NCBI GenBank assembly: GCA_018881555.1
Contig: JACAXG010000054.1
Span: 3,713,723 to 3,777,722 of the forward strand
From: Amblyornis subalaris
Taxonomy: Eukaryota; Chordata; Aves; Passeriformes; Ptilonorhynchidae
Direction of reading: 5' to 3'
DNA length: 64,000 nucleotides
The notes under the pieces: model-generated
Seen by the model: only the letters and a program-made list of their open reading frames with translations
What the model was told of the DNA's origin: nothing
The model's database searches: none
Part shown: in pieces, positions 12,960 through 24,597 of the stretch
Numbering within the stretch: the first letter of the stretch is position 1
Layout of the letters: each line of letters begins with the position of its first letter
Made by a program: the position numbers and the translations under genes

Positions 12960-13290
12960 TCCCAATTGGCACCCAAAGTGGCTCCCCTCCCAGTAAATCT
13001 AGCTCAGTTTCCTAGCAGTGGAGGCAAAACCATGCCTCGAGGCTACATGGACAAGGTTAGGTCATGGCCACAAGGCTGCTTTCCAGAGCGGCAGTACAGC
13101 CTGGAAGCAGTGGAGCTCAGATGCTTGGAGAGGTGGGTTTGCTCTGCCACCACAGGCAAAGACTTGAGCTGCCGGGCAGAGCCAGCCCTCCCTGAACAGC
13201 ACTGCACTTGCCACAAATATGTGGCTCCCCTTCCCTGTATTTTAGCCAGAGGTTTGCTGGGTTCTGCTTCAGGTGAAGTGCACAGCAATT
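12960..13290. other. GC-rich island of unknown nature
   Basis: Clearly richer in G+C than its flanks and open in several frames on both strands. One plus-strand frame runs 123 codons from 12924 to 13295 and overlaps two minus-strand frames. Open frames on both strands are expected when stops are rare in GC-rich DNA, so this does not show coding. Two related blocks, GTGGCTCCCCTCCCAGTAAA and GTGGCTCCCCTTCCCTGTAT, lie about 240 bases apart, so an unrecognised transposable element is possible. Confidence 0.4.
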
Positions 13291-14188
13291 GGTAGATATT
13301 TTGCTGTAACGCAGTAATGAGATTCCCTTGGAAGCCATCAATTTTAGCAATCTCTAGAATTTATCCCTCTTCTTACTGCATAGAAGCAGTATTAACGTTG
13401 TTACTAAATTCTCAAAGCAATGTAAAGCTTCTCAGAAATGGATACAGCACTCAAAGCCATTCTGATATTGGACTAAACTTTAAAGTAGAAATAATATTTC
13501 AATATTTCAAATAATTCTAAAATACAACCCTTAAACTAGTCCAGCCACAGATGGTAACCACAAGTCTGGTACTACAAAATAGTATCTACAGAATGAAAGT
13601 CTTCTTTAAAACAAATATTTATTTTATGAAATAAACATTAAAACACATTTTCCTAATGAAGATAGGTTGTTCAGCCACAGCATTTTAGAATTAAAAATTA
13701 ATAACGAAGAAAATTACTTATCCACCCACAAGATTACGAAAAAAATCAAGTCATAGCATAAAATCACCTGAGCACTCTTTATATTTCATTTCAGTTTCAC
13801 AGCAGAAATTAGAAGTAAATGTTTGGGGAATGTGGTCTTCCATTTTAATTTCACTTATAACAGAGAACAACAATAGAAGAATTGGGTTCACTTACCTCAG
13901 GCCTGTGTTTACAGGCACTTTACAGTGCAGAATATTGCACTATTGATGAGTTAAGGATATCAGTCCATTACAGTTTATTAACTAAATAAAACCAAAAGCA
14001 GACAAATCCCAAAGAGATACATTGAGTTCTCAAAAGCATGTCTTTTTTCTCAGTTCATTTTACTTCATCAGACAGAAGATATTGCTTCATCCAGTAAACT
14101 TTGTGCCATTGGAGTACAACAAGGACGCCTCAGTTAACAAATGCAGGATCACTGTGGCAGCACTAAACTTACAAGCTTGTACATTTGA
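13291..14188. other. unique AT-rich DNA, no gene recognised
   Basis: No open frame of note other than the upstream part of the frame that runs into the CR1 at 14189. No repeat recognised. Confidence 0.55.
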
Positions 14189-14660
14189 GCCTGTTGGAGT
14201 ACAGCAGAGAGCCACAAAGATGATCAGAGGGCTGGAGCACATCTCCTATGAAGACAGGCTGAGAGAGCTGGGGTTGTTCGGCCTGGAGAAGAGAAGGATC
14301 CAGTGAGACCTTATAGCACCTTCCAGTACCTAAAGGCAGCTAAAAAACAGCTGGAGAGGGACTTTTTGCTGGACTTTTTACAAAGGCATGTAGTGATATT
14401 ACGAAGAGCAATGGCTTTAAACTGAAAAAGGGTAAATTTAGATTAAATATTGGGAAAAAATTCTTTACAGTGGAGATGGTGAAGCACTGGAATGGATTGC
14501 CCAGAGGACTTATGAATGCCTCACCCCTGGAAGTGTTCAAGGCCAGGGGCTTTGAGCAACCTGGTATAGTAGAAGGTCCCCTGACCACATCAGGGAGATT
14601 GGAACTGGGTGATCTTTAAAGGCTCCTGCAATGCAAAACATTATATTATTTTATGATTTT
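14189..14660 (+). mobile_element. CR1 retrotransposon, ORF2 C-terminus to 3' end
   Basis: A 5'-truncated CR1 in plus orientation. Its left part encodes the C-terminal segment of CR1 ORF2, readable as [20 protein letters not shown] followed by [12 protein letters not shown]; the frame stops at 14304-14306, earlier than in intact copies. Further blocks follow in the expected order: CCTTCCAGTACCTAAAGG, GGCTTTAAACTGAAAAAGGG, TGGAAGTGTTCAAGGCCAGG, TTGAGCAACCTGGTATAGT and a decayed tail ending near TTTTATGATTTT. The terminal octamer repeat has decayed. Frameshifts and base changes show an inactive copy. Confidence 0.95.
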
Positions 14661-16104
14661 CCTGGTATGGAAGGCCTAGCCCTGAGGGTGGTTCAATCTT
14701 GAACTGCTATCAGGGAAGCTATGTCTGAGAAAACTCAGGGAGCATCACATGCTAAAATTCAGCTCAGGCTTACTCTTTCCAGCATTTGTTGCTGTCTTGT
14801 CATCATTGAGAATAATGTGAACATCATAGAATACGTGCAATGGAATGTGGACAGGGAATGGACAATGCTTGTTACCTTTTGAACTCTTTGTACATTTCTA
14901 AATTATATATTAGGTGGCTGAAAGAGGCTACTGGAATCTGGCATCCAGATCATGCAGGAACACAAACAAAATTGGATTTCTCATTAATCTCTAACTCTAA
15001 AAAGATAGGGATTTGTGCCACAGTTCTTACTTACTGTGTGTATTTATGTGCAAATGTATGAACACTTCAGAGAAGCTCTTTGCTTACTCACAGATGACTG
15101 TGGTGTGTCACTGACACAGACAACACCTTCCATTTAGGGGTTCACACATATATTTTGTTTCCAATCTTGCTCATTTGTAGGGAAGCCATGCAGCCTGCTG
15201 CCCAGAAACCCCCTTGACTAACAAAGGCACTGTAGAGCATACAGAAGCTGTGTACTTCATTCTATGGATGCAGCAGTAGTTGTGGGATGTTGTCTCTGGT
15301 GACATGAATACAGTGGTTCTGGATATATTTTTGTCTGAGAAAGTTAATATAATCAAGGAATTTTTTTAAGTCCTTGTTACTGTGACTGTTTCAGCTACTG
15401 TCAGCTAGAAGACATATTGTCATTCTGGGCCAGAGAATGATGTCAGAGTGGTGGGACCCTCAACAATGAGGGAGTGAGCAGTGTGAGAAAGTCTTTTGGA
15501 TGTTGAATAGAATGAACAGGACCATCTGTCATGGGTTAGTTACCTTGGTTTAACTACTATTGGGTGAAAATGGGGAAGCCTGTAGTTTTGTGCAAGAGCA
15601 TGTCTATTGTGCTATGAATCCTTTCAATTCCCAGTTCCTGACAGTCAGTCACTAACAAATTTGGAATGGAGGAGTATATCATGGGAAAAGTCATCATTGA
15701 GGTCTCCAGAGCCATTTTCCAAATATGATTTAAAAACCTGTTCCAGGGTCTTTTGGGAAATAGAAATGGAAGGGATCAATAAACTCATACAATCTTTCAC
15801 CCTCCAGTGTTTCCCAAAATGTTTAGAGATAAATGACAGAGTACATATTTCCATGCAGTAACCATCCAGTTGCTGTGTTCTAGGGGTCATAAATTTTAAG
15901 CTAAGGCTAAGAATTCCTCCTTTAAAAAGACACAAATATATTAAAATATACATTTGTATGTCAATGCTGTGCTAAGACTACTGACTATCACCCTGGGAAA
16001 AGAGTTTGAAATGATAATAAAATAAAAGGATATATTGCAGAAAAGCTTTGCTTCACAGACAGCTATCCATGAAGATGGAGAATCCATCTTTTGAACAGTA
16101 AACT
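14661..16104. other. unique AT-rich DNA, no gene recognised
   Basis: Overlapping short frames on both strands at 15607-15953 have no recognisable product. No repeat seen. Confidence 0.55.
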
Positions 16105-16584
16105 TTTATTTCTATTCAAATTCATTTGGCTTCAAAGGTTCCTTGCCAGAATGAGCTGCCTTTAAGGACTTTGTAATTTCTCCCTGTGAAGAAAGAAATA
16201 AACTGTAATTGTGTCTCTTTAGTCTTCTCTTTGACAATCTAAATAAAACTCATTAACATTTTGTGTAACAATTTTTTAAGCTATTTCTTCTCTTCTTTTC
16301 AATGTCCTTTTAAAAATGTGGACATCCATGCTGAATGTGCCATTGCAAAATTAATCTCATNAGCACAATAAACACAAGTCATGCATACTTTTGATCAAAA
16401 CTTTCCTGTTTGTCTAGAAAAGAATCACATTTTTTCTTTTTCATCTGAAGCTTAAGTGGCTTGTCTTTTATGAACCCAGAATCCTCATCAGAGTCACTGT
16501 TTTCCAGTTTCTCTTGTCTTTCATTGTTATGATTTATGTTTCTTGTTCCTAACTTTGCATTTTGTGGAACTAAACCAGTCACAG
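16105..16584 (-). CDS. candidate 3' end of an unidentified gene (two exons)
   Basis: The signals fit the end of a minus-strand gene. The first exon candidate, 16584 down to 16389, is open throughout. It encodes a polar segment with an acidic, casein-kinase-2-like stretch (ENSDSDEDSGF) followed by a basic run (LQMKKKKCDSFLDKQ). It ends at a donor of the form AAAA/GTATGC. After a 205-bp gap comes TTTATTTCTTTCTTCACAG/GG, a good acceptor ending at 16184. Joining the two keeps the frame for seven more residues (EKLQSP after the split lysine) to a TAA at 16162-16164, with AATAAA at 16105-16110. Weak points: the acceptor of the first exon (at 16585) has a poor pyrimidine tract, I find no clear upstream exon, and I do not recognise the protein. 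An alternative is an old pseudogene or chance signals. Confidence 0.25.
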
Positions 16585-16600
16585 CTTTCCAAGTAGGCAC

Positions 16601-18263
16601 AGTTTATGTAAAATGATCTGTGTAACTGACTCATCATAATCATGATTCCTGTGACNATAATTTCATGTCACTAATGATGACATTTCTGCAGGATTTTTAT
16701 ATAAATTCTTCTCTTCATCCTGCTAATATAATTATTCTCTATAATCCAAGAACATAACCCTTTCACTTTACTCTTTATGACTTCTAGGTTAATCTTCTTT
16801 TTTTCCTCATGTCCTTATTTCCACTCTTAACTCCTTTACAGTGGAGAATTGTGAATCACAGAAAAATCAAGTGCTGAAAGATCAGAGAAAGAACAATATT
16901 TAATGAAAACAAGATTAAGACAGTGCTCATCCTCGTAAAGAGGGTGGGGGTTGTCATTGAAGGCCAGGCATCCTAGTTCTAGCTGGGCTTATTATAACAG
17001 TAAATAGAAACAAAAGGAAGCTTAAAAGTAGGAGAGTACTGTTGAAGCGACTAAAGGAAACACTTGGGGATGAGAGACTAGTAAATGGTATTTGATGGTT
17101 CAGGAATTCACTGAGAGAATATATCCCTCCACTTCATAAAACAGCCCAATGATATGTTTGCTCTACTCATCAGTGTGGTCAGCCATGTAGATACACAGCC
17201 ATTAAATCTTATTGGAGAGGTATTTGGCAAGGCTCTTAGTTAGTGGGAAAAGTTCTGGTTACACTCACACTGCAACTGCAACACCATTTCCAGCCACCTG
17301 TGCCCTTTCTGCNGGCTCAACACACAAAATGGACCACATGCAATGGAGCAAAAGGTAAAAAAGTACTAAAGCAACTGTGGAGCTAATTTCCTTTACAAAT
17401 TCTTCCCTTTTTTTCCCCTCTTTTCATTATTTTTAAGCCTTGAGCTCGCTGCGAGGCAATTCCTAGCTTTCCAGAAATCTCATTACTTTGTATTCAGTGC
17501 TGATAGCTTTTAAAATTGAAAACAGACCCTGATTCTGAAGAAATACAAGAGTTTTAGATCAACAACTGAATCAAGTATTTGGACCAAAAAAAGTAGCTAC
17601 TACAGATATAACAAAATTAACATAAAATGAAAAAAGAAGATGGTTGAAACCCACTATACTTCCCCTTCATATTCTATTTGCATTATATGTAAGACCAAAC
17701 TGAGAAAGCAGAAGACATGGCTCCCTTCGGTTCTACTCTCTGACAGGTAAACATCCACCTGTAGTGTCAAATTGTGGTGCAAAAAACCTGCAATTATTGG
17801 CAATGTTTTACTGGGTTGGCTTCCAATGCTTAGATGGAATAAAATAGATCTCTTTTCTTATTTTTAAATCTTGCCTAGTGATAATGTCTCTGAATTACCT
17901 GATTAACCCAAAGGAGCTTGTGCTAGGGGCAGTGACATTTGCTCAGTGGGCATCCCTAGCAAAGGTTACTCAATGACATGGACTTCTAAGTTAAGGCATG
18001 TGTTTTTTGGTGGACAATCAAAACTGGGGTTTGGAATGACAGTATCAGATGTCAGCAAGCATCCTGGGGTGTCTCTCAGAGTAAGTCTTAGCAGTCCATT
18101 TTCAGAATGCTCTAATAAAAATATAAAATACTAACAGATGTGTTTTCACACTGTTGGACCTGTTCAAATTTAATTTTTAACTGTTTTACTCTCCTTATAA
18201 CAGTGACTCAGACACAGCAGTTCTAATCACAGAAGCATAGCTTCAGATTTGCTCTTCTCTGAC
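16601..18263. other. unique AT-rich DNA, no gene recognised
   Basis: No repeat family or convincing exon was seen. Short open frames only, for example 17946-18134 plus. Confidence 0.5.
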
Positions 18264-18329
18264 CTGTCTGTGTTCCTGAATGCAAATAACTGAAGCAGTC
18301 CAGGGAATATTTCCTCTATTATACTCTCG
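18264..18329 (-). other. possible 66-bp exon, minus strand
   Basis: On the minus strand TTGTTTGCTTCCTGTAACCAG is a good acceptor. It is followed by 66 bases open in the frame reading ESIIEEIFPGLLQLFAFRNT, then the donor-like ACAG/GTCAGA. The length is a multiple of three. The donor is mediocre, no homology is recognised, and chance is a real possibility. It is on the same strand as the candidate gene end at 16.1-16.6 kb. Confidence 0.15.
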
Positions 18330-18741
18330 CTGGTTACAGGAAGCAAACAATAATTAGGAAGAAGAAACAAGCCCCTGTCTCTCCTACAACTACAGCATTG
18401 ACATCCAGACATCAGATTTCAGGGAGATCAGACCAAAATAGAGTAATATCAATGTTCCTAAGAGGTAATTTATGCAGCAAGGCCCATACCCCAGCAATCA
18501 AAACACCTAATACAATAACATCCAATTCTAAAGCCTGTAAAATGTAAAAAAAAAATGTAGCAAAAATGTCTAGGTCTAATTAGTCAGTTCATAGATGTAG
18601 GGACATATTGTTAATTTACTGGAAGTAAGGAGGTTACCCGGGTTCATCTTCTGTCAGTCTTTTGGTTTTCTAGAAGCTGTGTTCCTTGCCTTTTATATCT
18701 CTTCAGAGAGCCTGTCTTCTACTTTTTTTTTTCCTCTGCAG

Positions 18742-18834
18742 AAGGCAAGCCAATTGGAGTTCTTGCAGCAAACAGTCAGAGAGAACTTCGTCTGCAGATC
18801 AGAGGAGTTTTGAAGTGGGGGACACAACACGAAG
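18742..18834 (+). other. candidate 93-bp cassette exon, plus strand
   Basis: A T-rich tract ending in TTCCTCTGCAG at 18741 is a strong acceptor, and GAAG/GTGAGG at 18834/18835 is a strong donor. The 93 bases between are a multiple of three. They stay open in the frame starting at 18744, which reads GKPIGVLAANSQRELRLQIR and ends in LKWGTQHE. With that frame both flanking introns would be phase 1, so the exon could be skipped without a frameshift. A second frame is also open and the third has a stop, so an open frame alone is weak evidence. I do not recognise the peptide. If it is real, this part of the window is an intron of a large plus-strand gene or lncRNA. Confidence 0.3.
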
Positions 18835-19369
18835 GTGAGGTCAAGCACTCCAAGTGACTCTTCCAAAAAAATTAAACGGTGGCTATAGAACAGTTATTAC
18901 ACGAGTCAATGAGTCACTAAATGAATCATGTTTTGTGGGTGCTGATAATCATTCCTACACACACAAAACAACAAAAGTACATACAGACAAGTCGGAATGC
19001 ATCCTTGGAAAGCAATACCGACTTAGAGGTAGAGTCTGATATGCCATAAGGGAGGTCTGTTGTTCAGAAACATCTTAAGAAGATATATAATTGGTCTGAC
19101 AGCAATTTTATGAAGTTCAGAGAAGGAAAATGTAGAACAAAGGCATCTGGGACAGAAAAATACTCGTTGCAGAACAGGCTGGGCACTTGCCAAATGGAAA
19201 ACAATTTTGCAGAAAAGCACCTAAGATACTGATGAACAGCAAGTTAAGGATGAGTCAGAAGTGTAGCCTGGCAATGGAGAAAGTTAAGTTCATATTGGAC
19301 TTATTAAAGAAAGTCTAGACAGCAGCTCAAGGAAAGTTATTAGTCTGTTCCATTCAGTATTTGTACAAC
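18835..19369. other. unique AT-rich DNA, no gene recognised
   Basis: No open frame of more than about 65 codons. No repeat recognised. Confidence 0.5.
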
Positions 19370-19625
19370 TTCATCCAGAGCCTTGTGTCTGGTTTTGGGC
19401 CTTCCTTGTACTAGAGCAAGTCTGAAGGAGGACCACCAAGATGAGATGCATATGATGTACAAGGAGACACAGAGACAACTCTGGTTTTCACTATTAAGAG
19501 AAGTCTAAGATGGGATCTTCTTACTATTTTGTATTACTTACTGGGCTACAGACAAGTTTCAGAGAAATTTTTTGGACACAAATAGTGAAAGTATGAGAGG
19601 CACTGGACGAAATGTGCAACAATGG
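19370..19625 (+). mobile_element. highly diverged CR1 relic
   Basis: Blocks follow CR1 order on the plus strand: CCAGAGCCTTGTGTCTGGTT, then TAGAGCAAGTCTGAAGGAGG and ACCACCAAGATGAGATGC (matching the gagca-agtcca-gaggag-ggccaccaagatgat region), then GTCTAAGATGGGATCTTCTT and GAGAGGCACTGGACGAAATG. Many changes and small gaps mark an old copy. Neither end is clear. Confidence 0.6.
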
Positions 19626-21479
19626 AAAATCAGTATATATTTTTTCACACCTTGAAGATGGCCCTAGCCTTGTAGTTGGTCCTTCATTAGATCGATTTTT
19701 TCCCAGACCTCCAAACTATTCTATTCTACCTATATTTCTACCAAATGTATTCCATTATTTTCTTCTGTTAAAAAGAAGTATTTTATGTTTTCAATGATAT
19801 TCCTGATGCTACAATAAAGAAAATCACATGTTTTTATCCTTCATCATAGATACTTGAAGAGCTGTATCTTTTTTGAGATTAAATAAGCTCTGATCAATGT
19901 AATTGAAAAGTTTTCAAAACACAAAAAAGCAAAAGAAATTTGCCCAAAGCCCATGGCTAGAATGAGAAACCTCTATTTTAGGCAGCTGGCACATGGGAGA
20001 GTGAATATTTCCTAGAATAGGTAACAATTGATTTGTTTCTGAAAACTAGAATGAAAGTTACCAAAAATGGAACTACCAAATGGCTTCTTGGAAAATATTA
20101 CCAGAATATGACTGAATAATTTGTAGAGTACACAGTCAGACCTAACTCAGAGCAAAAATTGTGTACAGTGTACAGTGTTCCTCTTTCTAGCCAACAGTTC
20201 AGCCAGTTCTGGAACTCTAAATGGCTGCCTCAAATCACCTTTTGTTCAGAGGTAAAAGTCTTATAACCTAAGTTTTGGGTTCTCCTCAGGAAATGGTAGA
20301 TCATGACTTAACACCAGAGCCCTGGCATCCCCTAAGAGTCATGTAAATGTAAAATACAGGTAATGATCCAAACAATAATAATAATATCTCTTGATTATTT
20401 TTACTCATGTGAAAACCAGACTGGCCAATAGCTACCATCAGTCTTTTCTCACAGGCAGCAAAGTAACAGCGGGAAAATAGCTTCCATTTCTACTCTTCTT
20501 GCCCCCTCTAAGCCCTAGAATCATCAAAGACAAAAAATAAACCACCAATGAAGTTGCATTCAGCAGGAAGAGGCATCCAGAAAATTCTCCACCTGAATTC
20601 TAACCACCTGACAGATTTATGTTTGAGATAGAAAGGGATGAAAAAAGGATTATTCACAGAAGGATATTTTGGGCTGTCTGAATGGGTTTAAGACTTAATA
20701 AACATGAAGGCTGAACAAAAATTTACAATGGTACTTCCAATGTACGGACTTCAGTCATTCAATGATGTATCTGTACAGACATTATCAGAATGTTTACCTA
20801 TACAGCCTGAAGAAAGCAACTTATTGGCATCAAGAAATTCTGAAATACTGCGGAAGATCAGCCAGTCCATGCTGCAGGATAGAGTAGTTAAATTCTAAGT
20901 GATTTTCCTTAAGTATAATGGCAAAATNGGTGTGTGTGGTTTTTTTTAATTCTCTCCCCCTGAGAGAAACAGTTAATNAAAGGAGTATTTTTCGTCAGCA
21001 TTTTTCACAGAAGTTTCGTGTCTATCATGCTGTGCATAAAAAATTCATGGATTTGGTTTTTTTTGTCATATATTCAAGTAATTTTTAAAATCAATAATAA
21101 AAATATGTACTCTGGTAAAGGTACATTTCAGCAACTTCTACAACTGTTATGCAGTTTGGAAAATCCCTTCATGGCAAAAGGGATCTTCCTTTCTATCATA
21201 TATAGGATTTAAAGCAGGAATTTTTGTAGAGGAAAGCATATCCACTATTCTGTGAATTTTAGGTGAACTATTCTGCACATTTTATTCCCCAATGATGCAT
21301 GAGTATTAGTACTTTGAATCTATAAAATCAAACTTTTGGACAGAAACAAAAAAAAATGACATTAATAGATACTGAATTCCCAAATAAAGCACTGTACTTT
21401 CATAGTATTCAGAAATACAAGACATGCATTCCATTTTCTGCTGATTTTTGACCTCTGCATTGGTGGGATCAAGCCCTTT
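19626..21479. other. unique AT-rich DNA, no gene recognised
   Basis: A 64-codon plus-strand frame at 20704-20898 has an ordinary protein-like composition but no recognisable similarity and no clear splice signals. A short (ATA)n run lies near 20375. No repeat family recognised. Confidence 0.5.
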
Positions 21480-21890
21480 GATCTCCACAAAGGCAAACTC
21501 TCACCCCAGCTGTTGTGAACCTTCCAAAATGTGACACACAAGCAGCTGGGGCAGAGGTGTCCTTTACAAGACTCTTATTTCATAGACCATTTTCCTGTGA
21601 AACCACCTGAACCACTTCTCAGCTCTGTCCAGCCATCACTCTGGGCTCAGCCAGGGGGCTGGACAGTCCTGAAAGGAAGGCAGCAGGTCAGAGCAGCAGG
21701 AAACACTGCAGCACCCGTGGCTTGCACTCCACACTTTCTTTCAAGCTCATGATCCAGCCGGTGGTGTCTGAGGTGTGTTAGTGTGAGCGGTGCTGACGTG
21801 CCTTCTGCTGCTGCTGGGCTTGGTTTCAGCAGCCTGGGGACTGAAGTAGTGCCTGTCTGCCCCTGCTAGTGGCATATTTCTTTTCCTATC
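21480..21890. other. GC-rich island of unknown nature
   Basis: About 400 bases much richer in G+C than the flanks, with a short CTGCTGCTG run near 21808 and a few retained CpGs (GCCGGT, GAGCGG, GACGTG). A 73-codon plus frame at 21531-21752 is unremarkable. It could be an old GC-rich repeat, a regulatory element or an untranslated exon. Confidence 0.35.
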
Positions 21891-24196
21891 TGTCCTATCC
21901 TCAAGCTGAGCGCTTATCAACCCACACTGTGCTGATTATCACTCCTAAATCACAGATCTCCGGGAACCCATTTCACCATTAACTCTGTGCATTATTGGGC
22001 TCATTTCAGACCATCTGGCTTCTCAATATACTGGGAGCTGGTAGCAAAGTTGCCAGTGTAGCAAGTAAATTCAAACTGATTTGAATTTTATTCTCTCTGA
22101 GCAAACACATTGCTGAGACGAATTAACTGGAATTGACCTGGCAGAACAGTGGCTTCCTGTCTCATTGTACTTCCCAGTCTATATCTGTAACCTACACAAA
22201 CTAATCTTAATCAACTGTTGGAGCATGTGCCTAAAATATGAGAGATGTTGAATCTGTTTAAGTCTGTCTCCCTTTGTGCCCTCTGGACCTTAATGATTTG
22301 GAAGAATTGTGGTAGCAGGACTCATTCCTCTGTTCCTCATTCTCATTCCTTTTGCTTTTGAAGTGAAGCAAATTGATAAAGTTCCCTTGGATCTCACTGG
22401 GACCAGGATTTACCATGAAGTTCTAAAAGTGTAATTGACTATTTCAAATTTTAATAATCTTGCAGTAATAATAATAAAATTCCATATAATCCCAAATAAC
22501 CTTCTTAGAATGGAGGCTGGGACTTCTTATGAAAATTTAGAAAAAGTAACTTTTTCTGTTAAAATTCATTAACATCTCCCTCCCCATCATGGTCATAAAC
22601 ATCCAGGTCAATCAAAATAGTTCATTCAGACAAGTTTTTAAGTTTTTCTGTTGATTTCTGAATACTTTTGTTAAATCTCCATTTTAATTACTTGTGTACT
22701 CTAATGCTAAAGTTCTTATTAAATTAAAAACTATACAGAAGTTTTTAAAAATGAGAATTAGAAAAAATTCTACTCCAAGAAAAAAATCAGTTTGAGAAGT
22801 TCCTACTCAGCTTTTACTTTTAATATTTCAGTTTTATTTCCCTACCTGTTTAGCATGTAAAAATAAGTCATTCTCTTCCAGGTAGGGTTAAATGCTCTGA
22901 TACAAGCTCTGATACAAATCTGGTATGATTTCTCTCCTCAAAGTCCTGAAACAATAAATATTTTAGTGACATAAGACATTCTGCTGTTAATACAACTATC
23001 ATATGTTTACAGAATGATTAATTTTCAAAATTTATTTTTAATCAACTGTTTTAACAGGAACACATCGAGAGGAAAAAATTACTTTTCAAGAAACAAATAT
23101 TTCCAGATTAGAAGACTTCAGCTTTGCTTCTCACCTTGGTTTTTATAGCTGACAAACTGTTAAATCTTTAAATCTTTGTAGCAAAATTAGAGGTACCGTC
23201 AACAACTTTTATTTTTTAGGAAGAGTGACTGAATAATTAACAGAATTAACAAAGTAAGAACACATTTGAGCAGAAAGGAGTTTTTTTAAGATAAAGACGT
23301 CTTNGTGTAAATTACTTTTCTCTTGCATACATTTTAAAATACTTAGTTATTTTTAAAGTTTTCTGACTAATTTTTCCTTTGGCTCTTTTGGTTTTGTTGG
23401 TTAGAAAATAAGACTGGTTGCCACCCATTCACGTTCTCAAATCTAAAGGTTTCCTGCCTTGAGGTTGTTACAAACCCATCAGTCTGTCTCTCTGGATGAG
23501 CCTGGCTTAAAGAGATACTGCCTATCTCATGCACCACAGTTGTACTGGCTTCTTTAGTAGGAACCTCTGTCATGAGCTAATGTTTCTAGTGNCAAAGATA
23601 TACAATTATTGTGACAATAATTTCATAAGTGAATTTTGAGATCCCCAAAGAGGTGAATTACACTAAATGCAATTTATTTGCACATATAAAAACGATTACT
23701 GCCACTCAAGAAATGGGGGATGTAATACATGAGAAGGAGGAAGGATTGTTGATCTTTGTTTACACATTTCAGCAAATAAAGATTTTGTAGTCATGCTTAT
23801 TCTGAATAGAAACTGCCTCATTATTTTATTCTGATAGTGTGGTAAACTGCATTACAGAGGTAAAATAACACCATTTCGTGAGGACAGGAGTCACTGAAAT
23901 ATTTTTATACAAACATTTTGATCACACAATTATAAGTAGATGTTCATCAAGTAACAATTACCAAATGAATCAGAAATTGAATTGCAAACTGCCATTAGAA
24001 AATGTTAGCAGATAAAAATTTGGTGCACAGTCTGAGGTGTCATGTTTTTTAAAGGTACCCTTCATCTTCAGTAATTTCATCACACAGAACTTAAAAAAGT
24101 CCAGAGAAATCTATCATAAAGGGAAGCAACAGGTTTTAAGAAATTGTTTTATAGCACGGAGTGACTGTTAAACCTAATGGACACCAGAAGACCTCA
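21891..24196. other. unique AT-rich DNA, no gene recognised
   Basis: About 21900-22340 has the even, mixed composition often seen in conserved non-coding DNA. A perfect 12-bp tandem duplication (GCTCTGATACAA, twice) lies at 22894-22917. A 68-codon minus frame at 23367-23573 is mentioned in the findings. No repeat family recognised. Confidence 0.5.
22894..22917. repeat. perfect 12-bp tandem duplication
   Basis: GCTCTGATACAA occurs twice head to tail without a spacer. Confidence 0.92.
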
Positions 24197-24597
24197 GGAG
24201 TGGCTGAGGTCACTTGTTCTGTTCAGGAGAAGAGGAGACTGAGGGGAGACCTCATCGCATCTACAACTTCCTCGTGAGGGGAAGAGGAGCGGCAGGCACC
24301 GATCTCTTCTCTGTGGTGACCAGTGAGAGGACCCAAGGGAATAGCCTGAAGTTATGTCAGGGGAGGTTTAGGTTGGATATTAGACAAAGGTTCTTCACCC
24401 AGAGGGTGGTTGGGCACTGGAACAGGCTCCCCAGGGAAGTGGTCACAGCACCAGCCTGACAGAGTTCAAGAAACATTTGGACAATACTCTCAGGCACAAG
24501 GTGTGATTCCTGGGGTGTCCTGCACAGGGCCAGAACTTTGATGATCCTCATGGGTTCCTTCCAACTGCGAATATTCTATGNTTATATGATTCTATGA
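24197..24597 (+). mobile_element. CR1 retrotransposon, 3' end with octamer tail
   Basis: A 5'-truncated plus-strand CR1. Blocks in order: GGAGAAGAGGAGACTGAGGG, GAGACCTCATCGCATCTACA, GGGGAGGTTTAGGTTGGATA, then GGGCACTGGAACAGGCTCCC. The last encodes the conserved HWNRLPREVV segment near the C-terminus of ORF2. The 3' end has ATTCTATG, a decayed copy, and GATTCTATGA, the octamer tail of CR1. The frame breaks just after REVV (stop at 24457-24459), so the copy is inactive. It differs in the middle from the CR1 at 14.2 kb, indicating a different subfamily. Confidence 0.95.

Noticed and set aside
14340..14588. 82-codon minus-strand frame
   Set aside because: Antisense to the plus-strand CR1 at 14189-14660.
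24357..24551. 64-codon minus-strand frame
   Set aside because: Antisense to the plus-strand CR1 at 24197-24597.
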